64,000 bases of DNA from Anthonomus grandis grandis (taxonomy: Eukaryota; Arthropoda; Insecta; Coleoptera; Curculionidae), in contig NC_065564.1 of NCBI RefSeq assembly GCF_022605725.1, positions 8,348,698 through 8,412,697 of the forward strand. Direction: 5' to 3'. Below, piece after piece: positions 61,501-64,000 of the stretch (position 1 is its first letter; the number at the start of each line of letters is the position of its first letter). The notes under the pieces are model-generated. The model was not told the DNA's origin. It saw nothing but the letters and a program-made list of their open reading frames with translations, and searched no databases. Made by a program: the position numbers and the translations under genes.

Positions 61501-64000
61501 TTATTTTGACAATTGTGATATGCGCATGTCGACTTTTAGGTAAAGGGAGAAATGTGGCAACCAAGCCTTTAACGGAAGCCGCTATTCTACTTACATTTTG
61601 TTTGGTGCATGCGCATTAAAATAGTGTATCATCCAGCGTTGCCATACTGCTTTTTATTGGTCTAATTATTGAGAAGTTTTTGAATTGGTTGAAAAAATTT
61701 TGATAATGTCAAAGGCTTTACAAAAATCTGAATATACTGAAAACCGATGTAAAGATTTTATTGATTTTAGTCTCATATGAGAGCTGAAGAGTTTCTTTAT
61801 CAAAAAGGTCCCTACGAGTTTTCTTATAAATTCAACCGTTTTACAGTTATAAAGCAGTTTTTCAATGGAATTAAAAAAATCTTGATACTGTCAAAGGCTT
61901 TACGAAAATCTGAATATACTGAAAACTGATGTAAAGATTTTATTGATTTTAGTCTTATATGAGAGCTGAAGAGTTTCTTCATCAAAAAGGCCCTTACAAG
62001 TTTCTTTATAGATACAACGGTTTGGGAGTTATTGAGCTGGTTTGCAATCGAATGAAAAAAATCTTGATACTATAAAAGGCTTTAGAAGAATATAAATATC
62101 TTGAAAACCCACGAAAGGATTTTATTGATTTTAGTTTCATATGAAAGCTGCTGAGTTTCTTTATCTAAGTGATTCTTATGAGTTTTCTTGTAAATTCAAC
62201 CGTTTTGGACTTATTAAGTGGTTTTTTAATGGACTGAAAAAAATCTTGATACTGTCAAAGGCTTTACAAAAATATAAATATCTTGAAAACCCATGAAAGG
62301 ATTTTATTGATTTTAGTTCCATATGAAAGCTGCTGAGTTTCTTAATCAAAAAGATTCTCATGAGTTTTCTTATAAATTCAACCGTTTTGGACTTATTAAG
62401 TAGTTTTTCAATGGATTGAAAAAAATCTTGATACTGTCAAAGGCTTAAGAAAAATCTGAATATACTGAAAACCGATGCAAAGATTTTATTGATTTTAGTC
62501 TCATATGAAAGCTAAAGAGTTTCTTTATCAAAAAGGTCCTCACGAGTTTCTTTATAGATACAACGGTTTGGAAGTTATTGAGCAAGTTTTCAATGGATTG
62601 AAAAAAATCTTGATACTATAAAAGGCTTTACAAAAATAGAAATATCTTGAAAACCCATAAAAGGATTTTATTGATTTTAGTCTCATATGAAAGCTGCTGA
62701 ATTTCTTTATCAAAAAGGTCCTTACAAGTTTTCTTATAAATACAACCGTTTTTGAGTTATTGAGCATTTTTTCAATGAATTGAAGAAATCTTGACACTAT
62801 CAAATGCCTCATAGAAATCTTAATATGTTTACAATTTTCTTGACTTTAGTATACAAAAAAATATTCGTAGCTCCAATAGCAGCAGACGATAATATTTCTT
62901 TATTACTTTGACAGTTGTGACATGCGCAAGTCGACTTTTAGGTTAAGGGGGAAATGTGGCAACCTCGCGCGCAAGCCTTTAACGGAAGCCGCTATTCTAG
63001 TTACATTTTGTTTGGCGCATGCGCATTAAAATATTGTATCATCCAGCGTTGCCATACTGTTCCGTATTAGTCTCATTACTGAGTAGTTGTTGAATAGATT
63101 AAGGAAATCGTGATAAGGTCAAATGCTTTACAAAAATTTAAATAAATTGAAAACTTTTGTAACGATTTTACTGATTTTTGTTTCATACGAAAGCTGATGA
63201 GTTACCTCATAAAAAATGTGTTTTTAAATTTTCTTGTGAAATTAACGGTTTTGAAGTTATTGAGCAATTTTTCAATGAAATGAAACAAATTTTGATAGTG
63301 TCAAGGGCTGTAGAAAAATCTAAATATCTTAAAATCTAATGAAAGGATTTTATCGGTTTCAGTTTCATATTAAAGCTGATGAGTTTTCCTATAAAAAGCT
63401 TATTTTAAATTTTCTAGTCAAAGTAACTGTTATAGAGTTTCTTGAGCACTTTTACAATGGAATGTTAGAAACCTTGATAGTGTCAAACGCGGTACAAAAG
63501 TCTCAATATCTTGAAAACCGATGAAACGATTTTATTGATTTTGGTTTTGTTTGAAAGCTGATGAGTTTCTTCATAAAAAAGGTTCTTACAAGTTTTTCTC
63601 TGAACATAACGGTTTTGGAGTTATTGAGCAAGTTGTCAGTAATATGAAAAAAATCTTGATACTGTCGACGGCTTTACAAACATCTAAATATATTGAAAAC
63701 TAATGTAACGATTTTACTGATTTTATTTTCATATGAAAGCTGATGAGTTTCTTTATCAAAAAGGTCCTTACAAGTTTCCTTGTAAATACAACCGTTTTGG
63801 AGTTACGGACCAGTTTTTTAATGGATTGAAAAATAACAGCATGCCTTCCTATATTCACATTTGTGACATGCGCAACCGGGCAATGGTTTACTTTAGCGCA
63901 CGCGCATGCGGTGTTGCCATTTCCCCCCCAAATTCTTAGAAACAGAAATTAATAACTATGATTTTCTTAGGAGGAGCTGGACATTGACTTGACAGATCCG
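4447..64000 (+). CDS. igl: igloo, neuromodulin-like IQ-motif calmodulin-binding protein (partial gene, 4 exons visible)
   Basis: The visible coding exons are 4447-4597, 4683-4789, 60485-60594 and 63971-64000. They join in frame with splice phases 1 (in), 2, 1 and 0. The product has an acidic and Ser/Thr-rich linker followed by an IQ motif (AATKIQAVFRGHKTR), a Glu-rich linker, and a second IQ motif (AATKIQASFRGHMSRK) in the form typical of neuromodulin and neurogranin. The last exon starts EELDIDLTDP, which resembles the acidic segment just before the neurogranin IQ motif, so a further IQ repeat probably follows outside the window. Family knowledge: igloo binds calmodulin in neurons and is conserved in insects. 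The N-terminus lies upstream of 4447, because that exon begins in mid-codon, and the C-terminus lies beyond 64000. The intron from 4790 to 60484 is 55.7 kb and hosts the cuticle genes. Confidence 0.9.
4683..4789 (+). CDS. igl: igloo coding exon B (second half of IQ motif 1)
   Basis: After an 85-bp intron, the acceptor CAG at 4680-4682 leads into A-GGA-CAC, completing Arg and giving RGHKTRQSMKQ. A Pro/Gln and Glu-rich linker follows, ending FRLDDA. Donor GTGAGT begins at 4790. The last base starts a phase-1 codon, which is completed by AG at 60485 to give Glu. Choosing the AG two bases downstream would break the frame. Confidence 0.9.
4790..5281. other. Intron sequence, nothing recognised
   Basis: AT-rich start of the 55.7 kb igloo intron. 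No repeat array, coding remnant or RNA gene was seen by eye. Confidence 0.5.
5282..5640 (-). pseudogene. Third, partial copy of the PHD-finger element (3' part)
   Basis: The stretch around 5420-5480 (GCACTGAACTGACAACTGCC, then CCCAGCGGCGACGCGGC, then CTCGGCTGACCATAATTCCG) is nearly identical to 6510-6590. It is also the reverse complement of about 13035-13115. The following 5510-5630 matches 6700-6860. It is therefore a fragment of the same element that forms the arms of the 5.9-14.1 kb inverted structure, lying just outside the left arm. Confidence 0.7.
5932..7128 (-). mobile_element. Left arm of a large inverted repeat (PHD-finger element copy)
   Basis: Reads as the reverse complement of about 9996-10205 plus 12680-14085. 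The outer ends match closely: AAGGGAAATTCGCG at about 5938 pairs with CGCGAATTTCCCTTT at about 14055. The inner ends also match, with AATACTCATAT near 7110 pairing with ATATGAGTATT near 10002. The arm contains remnants of an ORF with a PHD-type zinc finger. The arrangement is either a foldback element or two inverted copies of one retroelement. Confidence 0.75.
6815..7015 (-). pseudogene. PHD-type zinc finger / coiled-coil ORF remnant (transposon-associated)
   Basis: The minus strand encodes a cysteine-rich segment with C-x9-C-x2-C-x4-H-x2-C spacing (CEKGVATSVECLKCDELFHP, then SC), followed by a charged region. The C-x4-H-x2-C core is the hallmark of PHD fingers. PHD-like fingers next to coiled coils occur in ORF1-type proteins of some insect retroelements; that assignment is inference. 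A stop follows the RAGR residues, whereas the sister copy at 12.7 kb continues into a heptad-rich coiled coil, so this copy is broken. No promoter or splice context suggests a host gene. Confidence 0.6.
7286..8180. mobile_element. Hairpin/foldback MITE-like element with ~320-bp inverted arms
   Basis: The left arm, about 7286-7606, is the inverted complement of about 7859-8180. Examples are CAATTTGCTGTCTACA at 7289 against TGTAGACAGCAAATTG at 8161-8176, and GAGGGAGCCTCTGTAGATGG in the left arm present inverted near 7980-8000. The spacer is about 250 bp. No coding capacity is seen. Arm phrases recur at 1.8-2.9 kb. It sits inside the spacer of the larger 5.9-14.1 kb inverted structure. Confidence 0.85.
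8181..8540. other. Non-coding, nothing recognised
   Basis: AT-rich sequence between the hairpin element and the mariner-like transposon, with an A-rich run near 8380. No gene or repeat was assigned. Confidence 0.4.
8541..9879 (+). mobile_element. Decayed Tc1/mariner-group DNA transposon with ~95-bp terminal inverted repeats
   Basis: The left end, 8541-8640 (TGCGCATAAACTTGGGAAAT, then AATGAGTAATAATGA, then ATGTAGTAAAATATTTT), is repeated in inverted orientation at about 9785-9879. The ends enclose the broken transposase at 8693-9732. The element lies in the spacer of the 5.9-14.1 kb inverted structure. Precise ends and a target-site TA duplication were not resolved by eye. Confidence 0.8.
8693..9732 (+). 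pseudogene. Mariner-like DDE transposase, frameshifted
   Basis: The N-terminus (MAHIFTNEELVDMLLVYAE...) matches the helix-turn-helix type called DUF4817 in insect transposases. A second helix-turn-helix follows (ISTRTIAARFGISQSISWQI). The catalytic region shows VTDEANF (first Asp), FLHDGAPPHF (second Asp) and SPDLNPLDFYL (third acidic residue), as in the IS630-Tc1-mariner group. The pieces lie in different frames: there are breaks near 8870 and 9200, a stop at 9322 and a TGA replacing the conserved Trp after FYL at 9541. It cannot encode an active enzyme. Family identity is firm; subfamily is not. Confidence 0.88.
9996..10205 (+). pseudogene. Right arm of the inverted repeat, first part (PHD-finger ORF, interrupted)
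   Basis: This is the inverted copy of 6920-7128. It encodes the same cysteine-rich finger (EKGVATSVECLKCD, then FHPPC) and breaks off at about 10205 inside AAAAAGTAGCACTT. The sequence resumes at about 12682 with GGACATGTCGTTATTA. A 2.5 kb block carrying the 197-bp satellite is inserted exactly within the ORF. Confidence 0.75.
10206..10740. mobile_element. Shared 5' flank of the 197-bp satellite block plus inserted retroelement scrap
   Basis: Sequence 10216-10360 (GAAACCTTGGAGGCGACAGC, then GGTCAATAGATGGCGATGCA) closely matches 37395-37520, which leads into the larger 197-bp array. At 10635-10660 CTATCAACAGAATTAATCTT again matches 37627-37646. Between these, this copy holds a non-LTR retrotransposon fragment. 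Two unrelated loci with the same flank and the same satellite suggest that the block moved as a unit. Confidence 0.7.
10442..10660 (-). pseudogene. Non-LTR retrotransposon ORF2 C-terminal fragment (CCHC-like finger)
   Basis: The minus strand encodes DNPECRWCCEEDETVDHVV, then GECPALTRARFKYLG. The C-x2-C-x(n)-H-x4-C arrangement followed by PALxxxRFKYLG is typical of the region after the RNase H domain in insect non-LTR retrotransposons of the R1/Jockey/I group. Only the last ~65 codons remain and no reverse-transcriptase domain is present nearby. Confidence 0.8.
10741..12681. repeat. 197-bp satellite block, about 10 copies
   Basis: The phrase AGCGCACGCC starts at 10881, 11087, 11284, 11481, 11678, 11875, 12072, 12269, 12466 and 12663. 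The period is exactly 197 bp after the first unit. Each unit contains CTCATATCTCAAAAACTAAC, a T-run and TTGAGGACACTTGAGCGCAC. It is the same family as the 37.7-48.7 kb array. It ends inside the last CGCCACTGT, where the interrupted PHD ORF resumes. Confidence 0.97.
12682..14085 (+). pseudogene. Right arm of the inverted repeat, second part (coiled-coil ORF remnant and non-coding tail)
   Basis: Resumes the PHD-element ORF: GHVVIKKLIKDYEAQ, then a frameshift into a coiled-coil segment around 12765-12945 (heptad-like KNNELLYKIRHLEDRVQQLL). The remainder to 14085 is the inverted counterpart of 5932-6700, including the AATCGAACCGGAAGTAGATG region. The reading frame is broken by frameshifts and stops, so no protein is expected. 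Confidence 0.7.
14086..14940. other. Non-coding stretch with a small basic ORF of doubtful status
   Basis: A 68-codon + strand frame at 14372-14578 is very basic (KRKRRKKKLKWK). The second half of this region (CGTGAACGTTCT, ATTAAATCTTTCGGAAAACG, TGACGTCACAATG, GATGCGCTCGTTATTG) reappears in degraded form near 16400, 17865-17960 and 20155. It is therefore repeat-derived, and I do not call it a gene. Confidence 0.5.
16587..16664 (+). pseudogene. Mariner-like transposase scrap around the third catalytic Asp
   Basis: The + strand reads RRIGQRGLME*PARSPDLTP, then LDLFL*. This is the conserved segment before and around the third acidic residue of the same transposase group as the 8.7 kb element. 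Both conserved Trp codons have become stops (TGA and TAG). Only about 26 codons are recognisable, inside minisatellite DNA. Confidence 0.75.
17962..18192 (-). pseudogene. Reverse transcriptase N-terminal fragment of a non-LTR retrotransposon
   Basis: The minus strand encodes a TYGIDELSANIFQNL stretch, then LKVSIVKPLFKGG and AGYKPIALLPCLFNIIE. The order 'K...V.P(L/I)(F/Y)K.G....YRPI.LLP...K..E' is the conserved N-terminal region of Jockey/CR1-type reverse transcriptases. No catalytic F/YADD motif follows in frame. It lies between minisatellite blocks and is clearly dead. Confidence 0.8.
20171..21190. other. Non-minisatellite interval with reverse-transcriptase debris
   Basis: AT-rich sequence between the two minisatellite blocks. 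The only recognisable content is the minus-strand reverse-transcriptase remnant at about 20640-20862. No host exon was found. Confidence 0.5.
20640..20862 (-). pseudogene. Reverse transcriptase fragment with degraded FADD motif
   Basis: The minus strand gives KDTYRIDGL (compare KHTYGIDEL at 18.17 kb), a stop, then LLYINNLASVDIRGRFRNFA, then DGTTIL. In non-LTR reverse transcriptases the 'LLYINDL...FADDT' block is the catalytic region; here the second Asp reads Gly. The piece between the two conserved blocks is missing, so it is an internally deleted copy of the same element family as the 18.0 kb fragment. Confidence 0.6.
21191..22105. repeat. Degenerate TTACGTCAAATG minisatellite (block 2)
   Basis: Same module set as block 1 (AATTACGT, CTTGCAATAAAATGAAAAA, AAATTCCTGGAA). 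21240-21560 is a close copy of 14960-15270, showing segmental duplication inside the array. Confidence 0.88.
22106..23310. repeat. ~507-bp tandem repeat, about 2.4 copies
   Basis: CAGTTTTCCT starts at 22111, 22619 and about 23124, giving periods of 508 and 505 bp. Units include TTTTGGGTACAAAATGAAAA and CGCCAGGAGTACCTATGGGA. The copies are nearly identical, implying recent duplication inside the older minisatellite. Confidence 0.92.
23311..26815. repeat. Degenerate TTACGTCAAATG minisatellite (block 3)
   Basis: Continues the block 1 and 2 modules up to about 26.8 kb, with motif order decaying rightwards into CCTGGAAAA-rich sequence. Parts of 25050-25300 repeat 15560-15750. No exon or RNA gene was seen. 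Confidence 0.88.
26816..27900. other. Non-coding spacer before the cuticle genes
   Basis: AT-rich, apparently unique sequence. I saw no coding remnant, tandem repeat or transposon end here. Confidence 0.45.
28070..28098 (+). promoter_or_regulatory. TATA box and initiator of the 28.1 kb cuticle-type gene
   Basis: TATATAAG lies at 28070-28077. An insect-type initiator TCATTC lies at 28093-28098, with its A 25 bp after the first base of the TATA box. The start codon is at 28116, so the 5' leader would be about 20 nt. Confidence 0.8.
28116..28822 (+). CDS. Secreted cuticle-type protein without an RR domain, 3 exons
   Basis: Exons 28116-28118 (ATG only), 28177-28316 and 28612-28822 give a predicted 117-residue protein. 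Donors are GTAAGT twice; acceptors are TTGCAG and TTTTAG. Residues 1-20 form a signal peptide (MNYRGIFRCLFFVLIGAVRA). The mature part begins KPQYYFGGPYVV and is rich in Pro, Asn, Gly and Gln. It ends CVASLCGGGYG, close to the ACLASLSGGGCG tail of the neighbouring RR-1 proteins. The exon layout and phase-2 second junction are the same as in those genes, but no chitin-binding RR consensus is present. I infer a paralogue that lost or never had the RR domain; function in cuticle is inferred from its neighbours. A polyadenylation signal AATAAA lies at 28841-28846. It is convergent with the next gene, whose stop codon is 243 bp away. Confidence 0.85.
28841..28846 (+). terminator. Polyadenylation signal AATAAA
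   Basis: Canonical hexamer 18 bp after the stop codon of the 28.1 kb gene. Confidence 0.75.
29034..29039 (-). terminator. Polyadenylation signal AATAAA (minus strand)
   Basis: TTTATT on the + strand, 27 bp beyond the stop codon of the minus-strand cuticle gene that ends at 29066. Confidence 0.65.
29066..34768 (-). CDS. RR-1 cuticle protein, 3 exons with a 5.3 kb satellite-filled intron
   Basis: Minus-strand exons: 34766-34768 (ATG, donor GTAAGT), 34566-34702, and 29066-29303 (acceptor TTTTAG). The product has 125 residues. Residues 1-19 are a signal peptide ending FLILFGAHG, and the mature protein starts KPLESFVL. The segment LPDGFYYTVQTSDG runs across the phase-2 splice into an RR-1 chitin-binding domain, with GKYFLIAPDGTRTEVTYEAD followed by DNGYRPHVV. 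The C-terminus is DCLISLGGGGCG. RR-1 proteins bind chitin in flexible cuticle. Intron 2 (29304-34565) is 5,262 bp and consists largely of two tandem-repeat families. The matching phase, the DGFYY/DGFHY motif and the same layout in sister genes make the long-range join convincing. An unspliced frame reaching 29422 lacks a signal peptide and is rejected. Confidence 0.88.
29555..29715. repeat. Detached unit of the ~351-bp satellite
   Basis: The CGATTCTATCTGCCATAGAA phrase at about 29650 matches units at 33.16, 33.51, 33.86 and 34.20 kb. The 175-bp array separates this unit from the rest, as if it had expanded inside the 351-bp array. Confidence 0.75.
29716..32930. repeat. 175-bp satellite array, about 18 copies
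   Basis: Units contain CTATTAAAGATAGAGACATG, AACTAATTAATTGGCACCTT, GGTTGAAAAACCAATGGTTT (a short inverted repeat) and GGGTTTTTTGCCAT. Translation starts recur at 30857, 31032, 31207 and 31382, exactly 175 bp apart. A segment of roughly 1.2 kb with a distinctive TGTCACATAAAATTGACACA insertion appears at 30160 and again at 32066, offset about 1,906 bp. This shows block duplication. The array lies in intron 2 of the minus-strand cuticle gene. Confidence 0.97.
32931..34470. repeat. ~351-bp satellite array, about 4 copies
   Basis: The CATAGAAC phrase occurs at 33162, 33513, 33864 (as CGTAGAAC) and 34204, spacings 351, 351 and 340. Shared segments include ATCGCGACCTCTATGGGGAA and TTTTGGACCAAAATT. 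It is also within intron 2 of the cuticle gene. Confidence 0.93.
34831..34838 (-). promoter_or_regulatory. TATA box of the 34.8 kb minus-strand cuticle gene
   Basis: TATATAAG on the minus strand, 62 bp upstream of the ATG at 34768. Confidence 0.75.
34911..34923 (-). promoter_or_regulatory. GAATCGCGCCCGG promoter element
   Basis: The core of this GC-rich string (GAATCGCGCCCG), unusual in such AT-rich DNA, recurs at 36526-36537. Both copies lie about 73-75 bp upstream of the TATA box of a minus-strand cuticle gene, which suggests a shared regulatory site. Confidence 0.55.
34924..35560. other. Spacer between cuticle genes, nothing recognised
   Basis: AT-rich DNA without a supported gene. TTCAGACTTTTAGG and CCAGGCCTTTTTTG near 35220 are weakly like the CCTGG modules of the minisatellite; I make no call. 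Confidence 0.4.
35890..36386 (-). CDS. RR-type cuticle protein with eroded RR core (left arm copy), 3 exons
   Basis: Minus-strand exons: 36384-36386 (ATG, donor GTAAGA), 36199-36332 (acceptor TTGCAG, donor GTAAGT) and 35890-36145 (acceptor TTTCAG). The product has 130 residues. The signal peptide is Leu-rich (QLYLLLFLISLGVLHG), followed by KPLENVKDTLINYDVN and LPDGFHYS. The RR region reads EEIYGVIYDGSSVQVSTEDD, then ENGFRPHVV. The usual G-S-Y and Y-x-A-D-E-N-G-F residues are partly lost, compared with GSYGFITDG and VSYEADENGF in the right-arm copy. The C-terminus is ACLASLSGGGCG. The 51-bp first intron stays open in frame, so an unspliced product with 17 extra residues is possible, but the ATG-only first exon matches the sister genes. 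A TATA box and the GAATCGCGCCCG element are intact. Confidence 0.85.
36444..36451 (-). promoter_or_regulatory. TATA box of the 36 kb cuticle gene
   Basis: TATATAAG on the minus strand, 57 bp upstream of the ATG. The right-arm copy has the same box at 49375-49382 at the same spacing. Confidence 0.75.
36526..36540 (-). promoter_or_regulatory. GAATCGCGCCCGAGG promoter element
   Basis: Second occurrence of the GC-rich core, 75 bp upstream of the TATA box. The aligned site in the right-arm copy (about 49287-49310) is altered to CGGCCGAGGTTC. Confidence 0.55.
36590..37680. repeat. Three diverged direct repeats leading into the satellite array
   Basis: A unit with GAGTTGGAGGAGA-like sequence, CCATATCAAGAGAATTAATC or a variant, and TCGTCTGTGTGACAAG begins near 36600, 37015 and 37590. 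The second and third units extend beyond the inverted arm. The last unit contains the GAAACCTTGGAGG...GGTCAATAGATGGCGATGCA segment that also precedes the 10.7 kb satellite block. No gene is supported here; the 85-codon frame at 37104-37361 lies inside the repeat. Confidence 0.7.
37680..42768. repeat. 197-bp satellite array, left part, with a 1,378-bp higher-order repeat
   Basis: AGCGCACGCC recurs every 197 bp (for example 37750, 37947, 38144). From about 38930 to 42250 seven-unit blocks of 1,378 bp repeat almost identically: the same translated frame starts at 39385, 40763 and 42141. The family is identical to the 10.7-12.7 kb block. No coding content; the repeated 66-codon frames are translations of the higher-order unit. 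Confidence 0.97.
42769..45302 (+). mobile_element. piggyBac-family transposon, 2,534 bp, with TTAA target duplication
   Basis: TTAA at 42765-42768 precedes CCCTTATGTGACTGG. The inverted copy CCAGTCACATAAGGG ends at 45302 and is followed by TTAA at 45303-45306. The 15-bp ends are perfect. Subterminal GGTACCCGGGTACC-type palindromes lie at about 42811 and 45087. The element splits one 197-bp satellite unit, whose sequence (ACTTTATTTAA...ACCACCTGCAT) resumes exactly after it, so insertion followed array formation. Confidence 0.97.
43027..44942 (+). pseudogene. piggyBac transposase, broken by stops and frameshifts
   Basis: The start at 43027 gives MSDSEAGPSRS, then stops and frame changes at about 43118, 43274, 43421, 43509 and later. 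An acidic N-terminal region follows (DDDDDDVHPDL near 43355). The DDE core is recognisable: FTVDEQLFPYRGHTKFTQY (first Asp) near 43950, TTDNFFTSLQLA (second Asp) near 44180, and VDTMDQM (later Asp pair) near 44457. The C-terminal cysteine-rich domain is intact (CQICRERTHKQRKTRKACKS, then C-x3-C-x2-H) and ends at 44942. A polyadenylation signal AATAAA follows at 45028. The ends are intact, so the element could in principle be moved by an enzyme supplied in trans, but it encodes none itself. Confidence 0.93.
45303..48663. repeat. 197-bp satellite array, right part
   Basis: Continuation of the array after the piggyBac insertion. A multi-unit block near 45860-46390 is copied at about 47950-48480, offset about 2.09 kb. 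A deletion truncates one unit near 47445. The array ends within CGCACGCCAC, where the right inverted arm starts. Confidence 0.96.
49375..49382 (+). promoter_or_regulatory. TATA box of the 49 kb cuticle gene copy
   Basis: TATATAAG, placed as in the left-arm copy and still intact although the expected ATG downstream is ATA. Confidence 0.7.
49440..49944 (+). CDS. RR-1 cuticle protein, right-arm copy with lost exon-1 start codon
   Basis: By alignment with the left-arm gene the exons are 49440-49442, 49496-49626 and 49680-49944; splice sites GTAAGA/TTGCAG and GTAAGT/TTTCAG are all kept. Position 49440-49442 reads ATA where ATG is expected. An in-frame ATG at 49475 inside the 53-bp first intron could start an unspliced product (MIIKRLQ, then QNRQIYLLLFLIYFGVLQG), giving 138 residues with a usable signal peptide. 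The mature part includes LPDGFHYSFRTNKGASAK, an RR-1 core (GSYGFITDGSSVQVSYEADE, then NGFRPHVVQ) and tail TACLASLSGGGCG. This RR core is closer to consensus than the left-arm copy. It is either a recently disabled duplicate or a gene using the internal start. The coding frame is otherwise uninterrupted, so the loss looks recent. Confidence 0.75.
50346..51020. other. Non-coding spacer with TGACA/TGTCA clusters
   Basis: Contains several TGACAAATGACAG-like and TCACTTGTCAAA-like strings (50690-50745) but no gene or array. Confidence 0.5.
51021..54276. repeat. ~178/169-bp satellite array, partly alternating dimers, about 18 units
   Basis: CT(C/G)ATATCTC starts at 51043, 51223, 51401, 51579, 51748, 51926 and 52095. 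Spacings are about 178-180 and then alternate 169/178. Two unit types alternate: one with TTTGCCTTGAAAGTTGAGGA, the other with TTGGCTTGGAAATTGAGCAT. This makes a ~347-bp higher-order unit. Minus-strand frames of 60-87 codons are repeat translations. Confidence 0.95.
54277..56480. repeat. Dispersed hairpin repeats (GGCAACGTTGG ... CACTTGTCAA family)
   Basis: A module GCTTGGCAACGTTGG followed within about 30 bp by TGTCACTTGTCAA and a TTGACAAGTGACAG-type complement occurs near 55020, 55315, 55530 and 56190. It is preceded in three cases by CCATCTAGGATCATA or a variant. CACTTGTCAATTAAAATTTT then GACAAGTG near 55351 forms a clear hairpin. It probably represents a small non-autonomous element family. 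Between modules the sequence is purine-rich with no gene. Confidence 0.65.
56481..59470. repeat. 170-bp satellite array, about 17 units, with a 340-bp dimer block
   Basis: GTCCGATT starts at 56749, 56920, 57090 and 57260, a 170-bp period. Units contain TCTCAGTAACTTAGAAAGTA, GAAAGCCATTGAGTTTCC and CACTGTAGCTCTACAAGTTT. From about 57840 to 58680 two unit variants (TTTACTGTATCTCTACAAG and TCCACTGTAGCTCTACAAG) alternate every 170 bp with near identity, a recent dimer amplification. Confidence 0.96.
59471..60484. other. Non-coding intron end before igloo exon C
   Basis: Holds another TGTCACTTGTCATTTTGACA hairpin near 59640, a pyrimidine-rich stretch at 59810-59940 and a second TGTCACTTGTCAAATGTCAA near 60220. 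The TTCGTTTCAG acceptor ends at 60484. No other coding sequence is supported. Confidence 0.5.
60485..60594 (+). CDS. igl: igloo coding exon C (IQ motif 2)
   Basis: Acceptor TTTCAG ends at 60484; donor GTATAT starts at 60595. AG completes the Glu codon begun at 4789, followed by LCHAATKIQASFRGHMSRK, then a Lys/Glu-rich tail ending KENKE. IQASFRGH is the neuromodulin/neurogranin form of the IQ motif. The exon ends in phase 0, matching the next exon. Confidence 0.93.
60595..60850. other. Start of the 3.4 kb igloo intron, nothing recognised
   Basis: Short apparently unique sequence between exon C and the satellite array. Confidence 0.45.
60851..63830. repeat. 182-bp satellite array interrupted by a duplicated unique module
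   Basis: GATTTTATTGATTTTAG recurs at about 182-bp spacing (61754, 61937, 62119, 62300, 62482, 62664). Unit variants differ: ACTGAAAACCGATGCAAAG against CTTGAAAACCCATGAAAGG, partly alternating. A non-satellite module (CGACTTTTAGGTTAAGGGGG, AACGGAAGCCGCTATTCTA, CATCCAGCGTTGCCATACTG) occurs at about 61440-61650 and 62850-63060, 1.4 kb apart. Units are recognisably related to the 170-bp array at 56.5-59.5 kb. Confidence 0.94.
63971..64000 (+). CDS. igl: igloo coding exon D (start only; truncated by window edge)
   Basis: Acceptor TTCTTAG ends at 63970. The visible ten codons read EELDIDLTDP in phase 0 after exon C. An acidic stretch of this kind precedes the IQ motif in neurogranin-like proteins, so a third IQ repeat is expected just outside the window. 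Confidence 0.88.

Noticed and set aside
1..64000. tRNA, rRNA or other structured RNA genes
   Set aside because: None recognised by eye. A covariance-model scan would be needed to exclude them, since small RNAs could be missed in this repeat-rich sequence.

Overview
This window is AT-rich nuclear DNA of an insect; a beetle is plausible but not proven. The evidence is spliced genes with GT-AG introns, an igloo (igl) calmodulin-binding IQ-motif gene, RR-1 chitin-binding cuticle proteins, piggyBac and mariner-like transposons, non-LTR retrotransposon debris and about 40 kb of tandem repeats.

Layout. The frame of the window is one + strand gene, igloo, incomplete at both ends. Its visible coding exons are 4447-4597, 4683-4789, 60485-60594 and 63971-64000, and all exon phases agree. 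Between the second and third lies a 55.7 kb intron that holds almost everything else. From left to right: a 176-bp satellite (1-895); diffuse repeats (1.8-2.9 kb); igl exons (4.4-4.8 kb); a nested foldback-like inverted structure (5.9-14.1 kb) made of PHD-finger ORF remnants, a hairpin element, a dead mariner-like transposon and a 197-bp satellite block; an 11 kb degenerate TTACGTCA-rich minisatellite (14.9-26.8 kb) with reverse-transcriptase and transposase fragments; a cuticle-gene cluster (28.1-36.5 kb); a large inverted duplication (35.56-37.08 and 48.66-50.35 kb) whose spacer is about 8.5 kb of the same 197-bp satellite with a piggyBac element inserted in it; and four further satellite arrays (51.0-54.3, 56.5-59.5 and 60.8-63.8 kb, plus two families inside a cuticle-gene intron at 29.6-34.5 kb).

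Genes. Four small secreted cuticle-type genes (28.1 kb +, 29.1-34.8 kb -, 35.9-36.4 kb -, 49.4-49.9 kb +) share one architecture. Exon 1 codes only the start Met, exon 2 codes the signal peptide and ends in phase 2, and exon 3 ends in a C-terminal C-[LV]-[AI]-S-L-x-G-G-G-x-G signature. Three carry an RR-1 domain; the 28.1 kb gene has none. The 36 kb and 49 kb genes are the two arms of the inverted duplication and appear to be decaying in complementary ways. The 49 kb copy has lost its ATG (ATA) and an upstream GC-rich promoter element but keeps a consensus RR domain. The 36 kb copy keeps the start and the promoter element, but its RR core is eroded.

All positions come from reading the sequence by eye. 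Repeat boundaries are approximate to tens of bases; exon boundaries are exact under the stated splice models.
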